The notes below the pieces were generated by a model. That model worked only from the letters and a program-made list of their open reading frames with translations. It had not been told where the DNA came from and searched no databases. Positions 34,898-44,197 of a stretch of 64,000 nt of DNA are shown piece after piece; the first letter of the stretch is position 1; each line of letters begins with the position of its first letter. A program made the translations under genes and the position numbers. The stretch comes from Rhodococcus sp. H36-A4 (lineage in GTDB: Bacteria > Actinomycetota > Actinomycetes > Mycobacteriales > Mycobacteriaceae), in the NCBI RefSeq assembly GCF_027158005.1, contig NZ_JAPVLQ010000005.1, positions 186,001-250,000 on the forward strand, read 5' to 3'.

Positions 34898-34970
34898 GGC
34901 GGTGTAGCTCAGTTGGTAGAGCAAACGACTCATAATCGTTGCGTCGCCGGTTCAAGTCCGGTCACCGCTA
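34898..34970 (+). tRNA. tRNA-Met (CAT)
   Basis: A 73-base tRNA. Acceptor GGCGGTG (34898-34904) pairs with CACCGCT (34963-34969, one G-U pair), discriminator A. The anticodon CAT is at 34931-34933 in the loop CTCATAA. The fully paired first position suggests the elongator type rather than the initiator. The order Tyr-Thr-Met upstream of rpmG is as in mycobacteria. Confidence 0.92.
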
Positions 34971-35054
34971 CACAAGAAGACCAGATACACGCAGCACCAG
35001 AAGTACGCACAGTCCTGATTAACCGGATCAGATTTACCCGAAAGTAGGCGTCCA

Positions 35055-35222
35055 GTGGCCTCCTCCACCGATGTGCGGCCCAAGGTCACCTTGGCCTGCG
35101 AGGTTTGCAAGCACCGCAACTACATCACGAAGAAGAACCGTCGTAACGATCCCGATCGCCTCGAGCTGAAGAAATTCTGCCCGAACTGCGGCACGCACCG
35201 CTCTCACCGCGAATCTCGTTAG
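35055..35222 (+). CDS. rpmG: 50S ribosomal protein L33
   Basis: A 55-residue ribosomal protein L33 of the large subunit. It reads [18 protein letters not shown] and then [20 protein letters not shown], ending [17 protein letters not shown]. Two CxxC pairs (CEVC and CPNC) form a zinc ribbon, so this is the zinc-containing form. The GTG at 35055 sits 84 bases after tRNA-Met; the stop TAG is at 35220-35222. It lies upstream of hadA as in M. tuberculosis. Confidence 0.93.
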   Translation: MASSTDVRPKVTLACEVCKHRNYITKKNRRNDPDRLELKKFCPNCGTHRSHRESR

Positions 35223-35336
35223 GAAGCGGCCGGTTCGCCGGCCGCTCTTCTTCGTTCGGAGTCGATGCCACGCGTTGGGCTTACTCTTCGAACCCTAACG
35301 TCTGCGGCGTCCTGGGTAGAAAAGGTTCTATACCGC

Positions 35337-35864
35337 GTGATTGAGTCAGTTCAAGATCCCGCCGCGCACGCTGCCGGTATGGTCGGCCACCACTACAGGG
35401 TGGATCACCCGTACGAGGTCGGTCGCGAAAAGGTTCGGGAGTATGCACGCGCCGTGCAGGATCTGCATCCGGCGCATCATGACGAGGACGCCGCCAAGGC
35501 GCTCGGCTACGACGGCCTGCTGGCGCCGCTGACCTTCATCTCACTCGTAGGGATCATCGCGCAGTCGAAGATGTTCAGAGAGATCATCACCGGTTACGAT
35601 CCGAGTCAGATTCTTCAGACCGATCAGCGTCTGCAGTTTCACAAGGCAATCCAGGTCGGCGACGAGCTCACGTGCGATGTGCACCTCGAATCTTTCCGTC
35701 AGATGAGTGGTAGCGACATCATCACGACGAAGAACATCGTCACGGATCAACACGGCGAACTCGTGCAGACCACCTGGACGACCCTGGTGGCCCGTACGGG
35801 CGGCGAAGTCGACGAGAACATCGCCCACGCAGTGAAGGACGTGATCATGCATGGCGCTTCGTAG
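35337..35864 (+). CDS. hadA: (3R)-hydroxyacyl-ACP dehydratase subunit HadA
   Basis: HadA is the substrate-binding, non-catalytic subunit of the FAS-II dehydratase used for mycolic acid elongation. The 175-residue MaoC-type hotdog protein has the segment VGHHYRVDHPYEVGREKVREYA and ALGYDGLLAPLTFISLVGI, very close to HadA of mycobacteria, and DIITTKNIVTDQHGELVQTTWTTLV near the end. The catalytic Asp-His pair of HadB is missing, as expected. The GTG at 35337 is selected; ATG at 35379 (MVGHHYRV) is the main alternative. It overlaps hadB by 14 bases. Confidence 0.9.
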   Translation: MIESVQDPAAHAAGMVGHHYRVDHPYEVGREKVREYARAVQDLHPAHHDEDAAKALGYDGLLAPLTFISLVGIIAQSKMFREIITGYDPSQILQTDQRLQFHKAIQVGDELTCDVHLESFRQMSGSDIITTKNIVTDQHGELVQTTWTTLVARTGGEVDENIAHAVKDVIMHGAS

Positions 35865-36276
35865 TTTCGCCGATGTCACGGTCGGTGAGGAACTTCCCGA
35901 CAGGATCGTCAAGCTCACTCGTGGTGACTTGGTCAACTACGCCGGGGTGTCCGGAGATCCGAACCCGATTCACTGGAGCGACGAGGTCGTCAAGCTCGCC
36001 GGGTTGGACAACGTGATTGCGCACGGCATGTTGACGATGGGTCTAGGGGCGGGTTTTCTGACGGCATGGCTCGGCGATCCAGGTGCGGTCACCGAGTACA
36101 ACGTTCGGTTCACCAGTTCGGTGTACGTTCCGGCAGATTCGGCTGCGTCCGTGGAATACACCGGCAAGGTCAAATCGGTCGATGCGGAGTCGAAGTCGGC
36201 AGTCATCGCGATCACCGCGAAGTTCGAGGGCAAGAAGATCTTCGGACGGGCTACTGCGACCGTCCGTCTGGCATAA
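35851..36276 (+). CDS. hadB: (3R)-hydroxyacyl-ACP dehydratase subunit HadB
   Basis: HadB is the catalytic subunit, a 141-residue MaoC hotdog protein. The catalytic motif GDPNPIHWSDEVVKLAGL (Asp and His) is intact at about residues 35-52, followed by AHGMLTMGLGAGFLTAWLGDP. It is translated from ATG at 35851, overlapping the end of hadA by 14 bases, which indicates coupled translation of a heterodimer. In M. tuberculosis hadC follows; here 195 bases without a coding region lead straight to tRNA-Trp, so hadC is missing from this place. Confidence 0.93.
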   Translation: MALRSFADVTVGEELPDRIVKLTRGDLVNYAGVSGDPNPIHWSDEVVKLAGLDNVIAHGMLTMGLGAGFLTAWLGDPGAVTEYNVRFTSSVYVPADSAASVEYTGKVKSVDAESKSAVIAITAKFEGKKIFGRATATVRLA

Positions 36277-36471
36277 CCGGCCTGTAGATCCATTGATCCC
36301 GCGCAGGGATTTCAGGGTTTCCACGCCGTGCAGTACACTGAGATTTCTGGGGTTACTCAGCGCTGCGCGCTGCCATGGCTATCATTTCGAAAGTCCAGGG
36401 TCGGCGCGTATGTTGTGTGACGAATGTTGTGTAATTCCAGGACGGTTCCACCCGCGTGCGGGTAGTACCGA

Positions 36472-36544
<73 letters not shown>

Positions 36545-36610
36545 CCCATGTTGCTCGTCTCCCGCCGTCGGCGGGGGCTGCAACGGTGTCAGCTACTGAG
36601 AGGAACGACG

Positions 36611-37075
36611 GTGAGCGAGGAGCGCGGAAAGCGCGACGACCAGTCCGAGGACTCGTCGACGCCCGACGACGCCGCCGCCCGCACCGCCGACCGAGCTGGC
36701 ACCGAGGGTGCAGCCGATTCGACAGCAGCGGTACGGCCGACCGGTAAGCGAACAACTCGTCGGACGCGCACCGCGTCGGACGCTGAGTCTTCCGTTGGAG
36801 CATCTTCCGGCAAGGTCTCCGTCACCAAGTCGTCGACAGCCAAGATCTCGACTCGTACTGACAGAACTCGTCAGCCGAAGCGCATGAATATCTTCAAGCG
36901 CTTGCGTAAGTTTCTCCGTGAGGTCATCGCCGAGCTGCGTAAGGTCATCTGGCCGAACCGCAAGCAAATGGTCACCTACACCTCGGTGGTGCTCGCGTTC
37001 GTGGTTTTCATGGTTGCGTTCATCAGCGGCGCGGATCTGGCGTTCATCAAGGGTATCGGCTGGCTGTTCGGCTGA
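36611..37075 (+). CDS. secE: Preprotein translocase subunit SecE
   Basis: SecE clamps the SecY channel. The 154-residue protein has a 95-residue charged N-terminal extension (Asp/Glu/Thr/Arg-rich) and then the canonical single-helix Sec[24 protein letters not shown], followed by the transmembrane helix [20 protein letters not shown]. The core is about 60 residues, as in other Gram-positive SecE. GTG at 36611 follows GAGAGGAACG. It lies 76 bases upstream of nusG, probably in the same transcript, and 66 bases after tRNA-Trp. Confidence 0.93.
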   Translation: MSEERGKRDDQSEDSSTPDDAAARTADRAGTEGAADSTAAVRPTGKRTTRRTRTASDAESSVGASSGKVSVTKSSTAKISTRTDRTRQPKRMNIFKRLRKFLREVIAELRKVIWPNRKQMVTYTSVVLAFVVFMVAFISGADLAFIKGIGWLFG

Positions 37076-37981
<906 letters not shown>

Positions 37982-38044
37982 CCGGCCTCCTCACAACTTG
38001 CAGTAGCAACCGCAAGAAACCCGAGCGAATACAAGGAAAAAGAA

Positions 38045-38482
38045 ATGCCCCCGAAGAAGAAGAAGAAGCTAGCCGGGATTATCAAGCTCCAGATTCAGGC
38101 AGGAATGGCCAACCCGGCCCCTCCCGTCGGTCCCGCGCTGGGTCAGCACGGCGTCAACATCATGGAGTTCTGCAAGGCGTACAACGCAGCGACGGAGTCG
38201 CAGCGCGGAAACGTCGTGCCGGTCGAGATCTCGGTCTACGAAGACCGCACGTTCGACTTCAAGCTCAAGACTCCGCCGGCAGCCAAACTGCTCCTCAAAG
38301 CAGCAGGCGTAGCCAAGGGTTCGGGCGAACCGCACAAGACCAAGGTCGCCAAGGTGACCATGGATCAGGTGCGCGAGATCGCCAAGACCAAGGCAGAAGA
38401 CTTGAACGCCAACGACATCGATCAGGCCGCGAAGATCATCGCAGGCACTGCTCGCTCGATGGGTATCACCGTAGAGGGATGA
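38045..38482 (+). CDS. rplK: 50S ribosomal protein L11
   Basis: L11 is part of the GTPase-associated centre. The 145-residue protein starts [17 protein letters not shown], then [20 protein letters not shown], the strongly conserved N-domain with the two functional prolines. The C-terminal rRNA-binding domain ends [20 protein letters not shown] at 38045 follows ACAAGGAAAAAGAA. It is followed by rplA after 99 bases, and probably transcribed with it. Confidence 0.96.
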
Positions 38483-38581
38483 CCTTCTCGGTCTGCTCCT
38501 ACCAGGAGTTGACCACCGTACGACGTGGTAGGGCCGGCCAGGCCCGTCAACCACTTCTGAACCAACGATTGGACAGTAAAC

Positions 38582-39301
38582 ATGGCAAAGCGAAGTAAGG
38601 CGTACCTCGAGCAGGCAGCGAAGATCGACGCTGACAAGCTGTACTCGCCGCTCGAAGCAGCACAGTTGGCCAAGGACACGGCGTCGACCAAGTTCGACCC
38701 GACTGTCGAGGTTGCTGTTCGTCTCGGTGTCGACCCTCGCAAGGCCGATCAGATGGTGCGCGGCACCGTCAACCTTCCCCACGGCACTGGCAAGACCGCT
38801 CGGGTTATTGTTTTTGCCGCTGGCGAGAAGGCTATCGAGGCTGAAGCAGCAGGAGCCGACGTTGTCGGCGCCGAGGATCTGATCGAGCGCATTCAGGGCG
38901 GATTCCTGGACTTCGACGCAGCGATCGCAACCCCCGACCAGATGGCCAAGGTCGGCCGCATCGCTCGCGTCCTCGGACCGCGTGGCCTGATGCCGAACCC
39001 GAAGACGGGCACAGTCACCAACGATGTGACCAAGGCCGTCAACGACATCAAGGGCGGCAAGATCAACTTCCGTGTCGACAAGCAGGCCAACCTGCACTTC
39101 GTCATCGGCAAGGCGTCGTTCGATCAGACCAAGCTGGTGGAGAACTACGGCGCTGCACTCGATGAGATCCTGCGCGCAAAGCCGTCGTCCGCCAAGGGCC
39201 GCTACGTCAAGAAGATCACCGTATCGACCACGACGGGCCCCGGCATTCAGGTCGACCCGACCCGCACGCGCAACCTTCTCGAGAACGATGTGACCGCGTA
39301 G
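38582..39301 (+). CDS. rplA: 50S ribosomal protein L1
   Basis: L1 forms the mobile stalk at the E site and in many bacteria represses its own operon by binding the mRNA. The 239-residue protein has [35 protein letters not shown], the signature [18 protein letters not shown] and [23 protein letters not shown] at 38582. A strong terminator follows 20 bases after the stop, ending the nusG-rplK-rplA transcript. Confidence 0.96.
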   Translation: MAKRSKAYLEQAAKIDADKLYSPLEAAQLAKDTASTKFDPTVEVAVRLGVDPRKADQMVRGTVNLPHGTGKTARVIVFAAGEKAIEAEAAGADVVGAEDLIERIQGGFLDFDAAIATPDQMAKVGRIARVLGPRGLMPNPKTGTVTNDVTKAVNDIKGGKINFRVDKQANLHFVIGKASFDQTKLVENYGAALDEILRAKPSSAKGRYVKKITVSTTTGPGIQVDPTRTRNLLENDVTA

Positions 39302-39319
39302 TCACACCGCAACGACAAG

Positions 39320-39355
39320 AAAAAGGCCGGCCCCCTCGATGGGGCCGGCCTTTTT
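39320..39355. terminator. Strong two-way intrinsic terminator after rplA
   Basis: A perfect 10-bp GC stem (39325-39334 GGCCGGCCCC with 39341-39350 GGGGCCGGCC) around a 6-base loop is flanked by A-run 39320-39324 and T-run 39351-39355. The flanks make it a terminator in both directions, for rplA and for the convergent hydrolase gene whose stop is at 39359. Confidence 0.93.
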
Positions 39356-39358
39356 CTG

Positions 39359-40270
39359 TCAGTTGGTTGCGGCCTTCGCGAAGTTGGTGGACAGCTCGCC
39401 GAGGATTTCGTCCCACAGCGGCTCAGGGAGGTCGTGCCCCATGCCGTCGATCAGATGCAGTTTCGATCCTTCGATTGCACGCGCGACCGCCTTTCCGCCA
39501 GCCGGCCGCATCAGTCTGTCGGCGCGCCCGTGGATGACGACGGCAGGTGAGGTGATCGAGGCGGCAATGCGCCGTAGACTGCCGGTACCGGTAACGGCCG
39601 CCATGTGGCGGAGTGCGCCCGCGGGATAGTAGTTGCGGTCGTACATCTCACCAGCTGTCACGAGTAGTTCGGTGAGAGGTGTCGGATAGGCAGGGCTGCC
39701 GATGACCCGACGGATATTGGCCGAGTGCGCGATGATTTCCTCGCGCGTTGCATCCGGTCCTGGGCCCTTCATGAGGGGGAGCAACGCCCGCGGATCAGGT
39801 GGCGGCAGGAAGGCCTCGTTCGTACTGGAGAAGATGATTGCGGTGCTCGACACTCGGTCCGGATACAGGCCGGAGAAGACCTGCGCGATCATTCCGCCCA
39901 TCGATGCCCCGATGACGTGCACGCGAGGAATCTCGAGGTAGTCGAGCAGTCCGAGCGCGTCGAGTGCCATGTCCTTCAACGTGTACGGAACTTTGCTGGA
40001 TGCACCGAGTTCGGTACGTAACAACCGCAGCAGCATGGAACCTTCGATACGGTGACCGTCCATTTTGGTGGACAGTCCGATATCACGGTTGTCGAATCGG
40101 ATCACTCGAAAGCCCTGGTGGACAATCCGTTCGCAGAACTCACGCGGCCACAACGTCATCTGGGCGCTCAGGCCCATGATCATGAGCACCACAGGGTCGT
40201 TCGGATTGCCCATGTCCTCATAGGCGATCTCGATCGAATTCGACGGCGCGAAACCCGTTGTGGAGTGCAT
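39359..40270 (-). CDS. lipG: Alpha/beta hydrolase, LipG-like
   Basis: A 303-residue alpha/beta-hydrolase. The nucleophile elbow is GASMGG (Ser in VHVIGASMGGMIAQ), the oxyanion region is LMIMGLSAQMTLWP, the acid lies near VVIHGRADRLMRPAGG and the catalytic His is in DGMGHDLP. FDNRDIGLSTKMDG and RVSSTAIIFSSTNEAFLPPPDPRALL match LipG of M. tuberculosis as I remember it, which also lies between rplA and rplJ. The substrate is probably an ester or thioester; the LipG name is by similarity and position. It is 8 bases downstream of the CocE-like gene and so co-transcribed. ATG at 40270. Confidence 0.8.
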   Translation of the reverse strand: MHSTTGFAPSNSIEIAYEDMGNPNDPVVLMIMGLSAQMTLWPREFCERIVHQGFRVIRFDNRDIGLSTKMDGHRIEGSMLLRLLRTELGASSKVPYTLKDMALDALGLLDYLEIPRVHVIGASMGGMIAQVFSGLYPDRVSSTAIIFSSTNEAFLPPPDPRALLPLMKGPGPDATREEIIAHSANIRRVIGSPAYPTPLTELLVTAGEMYDRNYYPAGALRHMAAVTGTGSLRRIAASITSPAVVIHGRADRLMRPAGGKAVARAIEGSKLHLIDGMGHDLPEPLWDEILGELSTNFAKAATN

Positions 40271-40278
40271 GATTCTCC

Positions 40279-42249
40279 TTACCAGCCAGGCTCGCCGAGT
40301 AGCGGAACCACGAGAAAACTTGGGTGCTCGGGGTCGAGGATCAGGTCTTGTCTTCGCCCCCGGGTACGGAGAAGATCCGGAAGAATAGGCATGAATCGTG
40401 GTGCGTCGGTGGGGAAGACGTCGACTCGGAGACGATGTCCCGCTGCGATCATCGCTTCGGTGGTCAGTAGATCGATATCGAGGGTCAACGGCCGACCGAT
40501 CGGAACCGGCAGAAGCGTGGCCGACGTGAGGGGGTGATGTGGGCGGGTGTAGTCACCGTTGGGTGCGTAGAGGGACAACTCGTCGTCCACCGCGCGACGG
40601 GTGGTCAATAGGGCTCCGTTGGTCAGGACGGTGGATCGCCCGTGGGGATCGACGTCGCAGAGCATGATCGCCCACAGTGCTTCCGGGGCATGACATACCA
40701 CTCGGAGGTGGAGATTCATCGGCCCCGAAATGACGGTGTCGGAATGGGCGACGGGCGTCGTGAAGGTCAGTGCCCCGCGCTCGGCGGTTCTGTTGTCATA
40801 GGTGAATCCGCCACCGAGAATTGCGGGGATGCCGGCGAGAACCTGAGTTGTGTCGCGCGAGATAACCGACCACAACGACGGCCGCACTGTGAATTCACCC
40901 CTCGTCCCGTCGGGTGAGGTCCCGAGGCTTCCATCGTCCACCGCATGTGACGCCGTCCCCGACGTCGCAGCCGAGAGATACAGCCGCGTGGGTTGCGCCT
41001 GCGGTGCGGGGAACCTGCCGTGCGCGGTCCACTGTCCGCCTTGCTGCCGAAGGGTGACGGGCCCGTAGTGCTCGATTCCGTTGTCCTCGTCGCGAAGCCA
41101 CTTGTCGAACCAGGCGCGCTCGAGCACATCGAGTCGTGGTGGAAACCCGGGTTCGCCGAATCCGATACCCGGGTTCCCGTGGTATCCGTCACCGACGAGA
41201 AGTTGCTTGTCTCCGCGCGGTAGTGACAACCGGTTGTAGATATCAGGTGCCGATCCGCCGAAGATGTCGTGCCAGCAGCCGTAAAGAAATGTCGGGGCAG
41301 TGATCTCCTCGATCGTTGCGTTGATCGTGTCGTAGTAGTCGACGTCGTAGATTCGTGGATCGCCGCCTGTGATGAAGCCCCTGGCCAAGTCCAGGAGATC
41401 GGTTGCGGGCGAACGCAATCGGTCCCGTAGCCAGCGCGAGTACTCGAGATCGCCGAGGGACGGTACCCACTTGAGCGCATTGACTGCGGTGAGCCACAAG
41501 GGAATGAACAGCGACGGCGCGCCACCGGTCGCGAAGATTTCCCGAACTATGTCCACGGACCCTTCCACGGCGAACACTGCCTCGAGGCCGGCGGGGCGTT
41601 TCGAAGCAGACTGAAGCGCGTTGATAGCGGAATACGAAATTCCTGCCATGCCAATTCGACCGTTGCACCATCGCTGGGCCCTTGCCCATTCGATGATCTC
41701 GAGCGAATCGAGTTGCTCACGGGTGCCGAGAACATCCCACGTACCCGTCGATGACCCGGTTCCGCGAACGTCGACGATGATCTGCACGTATCCACTGCGA
41801 ACCAAATGGCGATTGACCGACATAAGGTCGGCGGCTCCACCTGCGACGACCCGAGTCATCTCGGTGATGCCGTCGAATGGGGTTCCCCTCAGGTCGAACG
41901 ATGCAGAGAACTTTCTGATCAGGGGGCCGAGCACCGGCGTGTCGAGGACCGAGTCGATCCCCTTGATCAGCAGTTTGTTGTAGGGCGTGATGTTGAGGAC
42001 GGTAGGAAATTCGGCGTGCACAGCACGTCCAGATGCATCGGCAGGGCGAAAGACGTAGGCGCGCAGCACAGCGCCGTCGCTCATCGGTATTCGTACGTTC
42101 TTCGAGATCGCGATCTTCGGGTGGAGAGGGTGCTCATCGATCAGTGCACGCCACCGCTGAGCTGCAGTACCCCCGCTGGGGTCGCGCTCGCTTCCCGACC
42201 CGGGAGCGCGACCGGGACGAAGCAGTGGACGTAGTTGTGCTGCCGTCAT
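40279..42249 (-). CDS. CocE/NonD family hydrolase (X-Pro dipeptidyl-peptidase-like)
   Basis: A 656-residue serine hydrolase of the CocE/NonD family, with an alpha/beta-hydrolase domain and a C-terminal jelly-roll domain (PepX_C). Seen: VPTVLNITPYNK-like entry (residues 82-92), VDVRGTGSSTGTWDV (160-173), the nucleophile motif AGISYSA with Ser205, and later FLYGCWHDIFGGSAPD with the acid and GDGYHGNPG with the His. The C-terminal domain follows with SVISRDTTQVLAGIPAIL. Members cleave esters or amides such as cocaine or X-Pro peptides; the natural substrate here is unknown. The ATG at 42249 is used, since upstream in-frame sequence lacks similarity. It is divergent from rplJ. Confidence 0.85.
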   Translation of the reverse strand: MTAAQLRPLLRPGRAPGSGSERDPSGGTAAQRWRALIDEHPLHPKIAISKNVRIPMSDGAVLRAYVFRPADASGRAVHAEFPTVLNITPYNKLLIKGIDSVLDTPVLGPLIRKFSASFDLRGTPFDGITEMTRVVAGGAADLMSVNRHLVRSGYVQIIVDVRGTGSSTGTWDVLGTREQLDSLEIIEWARAQRWCNGRIGMAGISYSAINALQSASKRPAGLEAVFAVEGSVDIVREIFATGGAPSLFIPLWLTAVNALKWVPSLGDLEYSRWLRDRLRSPATDLLDLARGFITGGDPRIYDVDYYDTINATIEEITAPTFLYGCWHDIFGGSAPDIYNRLSLPRGDKQLLVGDGYHGNPGIGFGEPGFPPRLDVLERAWFDKWLRDEDNGIEHYGPVTLRQQGGQWTAHGRFPAPQAQPTRLYLSAATSGTASHAVDDGSLGTSPDGTRGEFTVRPSLWSVISRDTTQVLAGIPAILGGGFTYDNRTAERGALTFTTPVAHSDTVISGPMNLHLRVVCHAPEALWAIMLCDVDPHGRSTVLTNGALLTTRRAVDDELSLYAPNGDYTRPHHPLTSATLLPVPIGRPLTLDIDLLTTEAMIAAGHRLRVDVFPTDAPRFMPILPDLLRTRGRRQDLILDPEHPSFLVVPLLGEPGW

Positions 42250-42410
42250 GTATCCGATTGAACAGTCATCGACGCCGTTTGTCTTACAACAGGGCAATAT
42301 TGTCCCAACTGACAGTACGTCCGGCGAGTAGTTGGTGTGCAATCACAGGAAGCGACCATGCCCCGCATGCAGCCCTTTCCAGAAGCCAGGCGGGCCGGTC
42401 TTCGCTCGTT

Positions 42411-42440
42411 TTGGAGTTGGCGCCCTGGCTGAGGTAGCCT
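42411..42440 (+). promoter_or_regulatory. Probable promoter for rplJ-rplL
   Basis: TTGGAG (42411-42416) and TAGCCT (42435-42440) are spaced by 18 bases, close to the actinobacterial housekeeping consensus TTGACA-17-TAnnnT. It is 309 bases upstream of rplJ, in front of the long leader. Not tested. Confidence 0.4.
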
Positions 42441-42499
42441 GGGCGACGGTTCTGATCACGGTGACTTTCGAGTGACCGCGCGATGATCCGCCCAAATCA

Positions 42500-42740
42500 A
42501 GTTCTACCCAAGACCGTTGGTCACCGCCTTTCTCGAGGGCTTGTTCTGATTTAAGAACGTCCTGAGAGGTATGCGGTTGAAGGTCCGAGCATGTTCGGAC
42601 GACCCACGCAGGAGAACGAGGTCAGGGACCTGCTGCACGGCCTCCGAGCCGTACGTATGTCTACGCCCCGTGTGCTTCTTGCGCCGGGGCGTTCGTCGTT
42701 TTCCGGCCCTCTCGCGATCGACAAAACCTCAACGAGAGGA
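42500..42740 (+). ncRNA. Ribosomal L10 leader of rplJ-rplL
   Basis: The 240 bases before rplJ have no plausible coding region and contain CTACCCAAGACCGTTGG (42504-42520), a sequence like the conserved core of the L10-binding leader known upstream of rplJ in many bacteria. Downstream is an 8-bp stem (42663-42670 ACGCCCCG with 42685-42692 CGGGGCGT) followed by TCGTCGTTTTCC, which looks like an attenuator. L10/L12 complex binding would repress synthesis (family knowledge). Boundaries are approximate. Confidence 0.6.
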
Positions 42741-42748
42741 GGCGAAGT

Positions 42749-43330
42749 ATGGCAAAGCCCGAAAAGATCTCAGCAGTATCGGAGATCACCGAACAGTTCA
42801 AGGGATCGACGGCTGCTGTCGTCACGGAATACCGCGGTTTGTCGGTTTCCGGTCTGACGCAGCTCCGACGTGCACTTGGCGATGGTGCCACGTACTCCGT
42901 CGCCAAGAACACCCTGGTCAAGCGTGCAGCTGCCGAGGCCGGTATCACCGGGCTCGACCAATTGTTCGTCGGACCGACCGCCATTGCATTCATCAAGGGC
43001 GAGCCGGTCGACGCTGCGAAGGCCATCAAGGCGTTCGCTAAGGACAACAAGGCCTTGGTCATCAAGGGCGGCTACATGGACGGCGCAACGCTGTCCGTGG
43101 ACGAGATCAACAAGATCGCCGACCTCGAGTCGCGCGAAATCCTGTTGGCAAAGCTCGCAGGTGCCATGAAGGGCAACTTGTCGAAGGCTGCAGGCCTGTT
43201 CAACGCTCCCGCATCGCAGTTCGCCCGCTTGGCGTTCGCATTGCAGGAGAAGAAGGCAGCAGGAGAACCCGCAGCTGCCGAGGCTCCTGTAGAAGCAGAA
43301 GCCCCGGCGGAAGCTCCCGCCGAAAGCTGA
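42749..43330 (+). CDS. rplJ: 50S ribosomal protein L10
   Basis: L10 anchors the L12 dimers to the ribosomal stalk. The 193-residue protein has the N-terminal rRNA-binding domain ([48 protein letters not shown]) and a C-terminal helix and Ala/Glu-rich tail ([18 protein letters not shown]), longer than in E. coli but typical for actinobacteria. ATG at 42749 follows GAGAGGAGGCG. rplL follows after 84 bases, which contain a long-range inverted repeat. Confidence 0.95.
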   Translation: MAKPEKISAVSEITEQFKGSTAAVVTEYRGLSVSGLTQLRRALGDGATYSVAKNTLVKRAAAEAGITGLDQLFVGPTAIAFIKGEPVDAAKAIKAFAKDNKALVIKGGYMDGATLSVDEINKIADLESREILLAKLAGAMKGNLSKAAGLFNAPASQFARLAFALQEKKAAGEPAAAEAPVEAEAPAEAPAES

Positions 43331-43381
43331 TCCGCGCACCAGCGAACAGCTCAACCCGAAACACTTTTGTCGCGGATCAGC
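43326..43381 (+). repeat. Long-loop inverted repeat between rplJ and rplL
   Basis: Arms of 11 bp, GCTGATCCGCG at 43326-43336 (covering the rplJ stop) and CGCGGATCAGC at 43371-43381, are perfect complements, separated by 34 bases and ending 33 bases before the rplL start. A folded mRNA here could affect RNase cutting or independent translation of L12, which is needed in several copies per L10. Role is inferred. Confidence 0.6.
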
Positions 43382-43414
43382 GACTGGAGTACTTATCAGG
43401 AAGGACCCGCCACC

Positions 43415-43801
43415 ATGGCGAAGCTCAGCACCGAAGAATTGCTCGGCCAGTTCAAGGAGCTCACCCTCCTCGAGCTCAGTGAGTTCGTAAAGGCATTCGA
43501 GGAGACCTTCGAGGTCACCGCAGCCGCTCCCGTCGCAGTTGCCGCTGCAGGCGCAGCCGGCGCTCCGGCCGAGGCTGCAGAAGAGCAGGACGAGTTCGAC
43601 GTCGTGCTCGAGTCGGCTGGCGACAAGAAGATCCAGGTCATCAAGGTCGTCCGTGAGGTCGTGTCCGGCCTCGGCCTGAAGGAAGCCAAGGATCTCGTCG
43701 AGAGCGCTCCGAAGGCCATCCTGGAGAAGGTCGCCAAGGATGCTGCCGAGGCAGCCAAGGAGAAGCTCGAAGCAGCAGGCGCGAAGATCTCCATCAAGTA
43801 A
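43415..43801 (+). CDS. rplL: 50S ribosomal protein L7/L12
   Basis: The stalk protein that recruits GTPase factors. The 128-residue protein starts [20 protein letters not shown], has an Ala-rich hinge ([20 protein letters not shown]) and the conserved C-terminal domain [20 protein letters not shown] followed by [21 protein letters not shown] at 43415 follows AGGAAGGACCCGCC; a longer in-frame start is not needed. A terminator hairpin follows 39 bases after the stop. Confidence 0.96.
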   Translation: MAKLSTEELLGQFKELTLLELSEFVKAFEETFEVTAAAPVAVAAAGAAGAPAEAAEEQDEFDVVLESAGDKKIQVIKVVREVVSGLGLKEAKDLVESAPKAILEKVAKDAAEAAKEKLEAAGAKISIK

Positions 43802-43840
43802 TTCTTGATGGGCCGTCTTGACGGTCTGTTCTGTTACTAC

Positions 43841-43875
43841 GAAAGGGCCATCCCCACAACGGGGATGGCCCTTTC
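43841..43875 (+). terminator. Terminator of rplJ-rplL
   Basis: A perfect 15-bp stem, GAAAGGGCCATCCCC (43841-43855) with its complement at 43861-43875, has a 5-base loop ACAAC and is followed by GTGCTGT. The A-rich 5' and T-rich 3' stem bases make it a clear end of transcription. Confidence 0.88.
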
Positions 43876-44197
43876 GTGCTGTCTGGAGAGAGTTCGTTCG
43901 GAGCGTGCCTTCTGCTTTATGGGCTGAATGGTGACCGGATGGTCGATCGACCATCCGAAAACAGTGTTCGACGACATACAGGCGCTCGTTCACAGCGCCG
44001 ACACTCGGAGCTGAGCGGAAATTCGGCGAGTTGCCCGCGTGCCGCGCTGTGATAGGTCACACTGACTGCAGGATCCGGGCCCGGATCCGAGGATGTTGTT
44101 ACCCGGCAGTAGGCTCCATTGTCGGTGCGGACACTTACATGCGATAGAGTGACGCAACCCACATGAGGGTCGATGTCAATGAACTGTGGAGGTCAGC
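43876..44197 (+). other. Intergenic control region before the mce operon, with 18-bp palindrome
   Basis: The 322-base stretch has no gene. It holds a perfect 18-bp palindrome at 44071-44088 (GGATCCGGGCCCGGATCC), a possible -35 TTGTCG at 44119-44124, and a possible -10 GATAGA at 44143-44148 (18-base spacer). The palindrome lies 31 bases upstream of that -35, a place fitting an operator or activator site for the mce operon. Neither site has been tested; the promoter call is weak. Confidence 0.45.
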
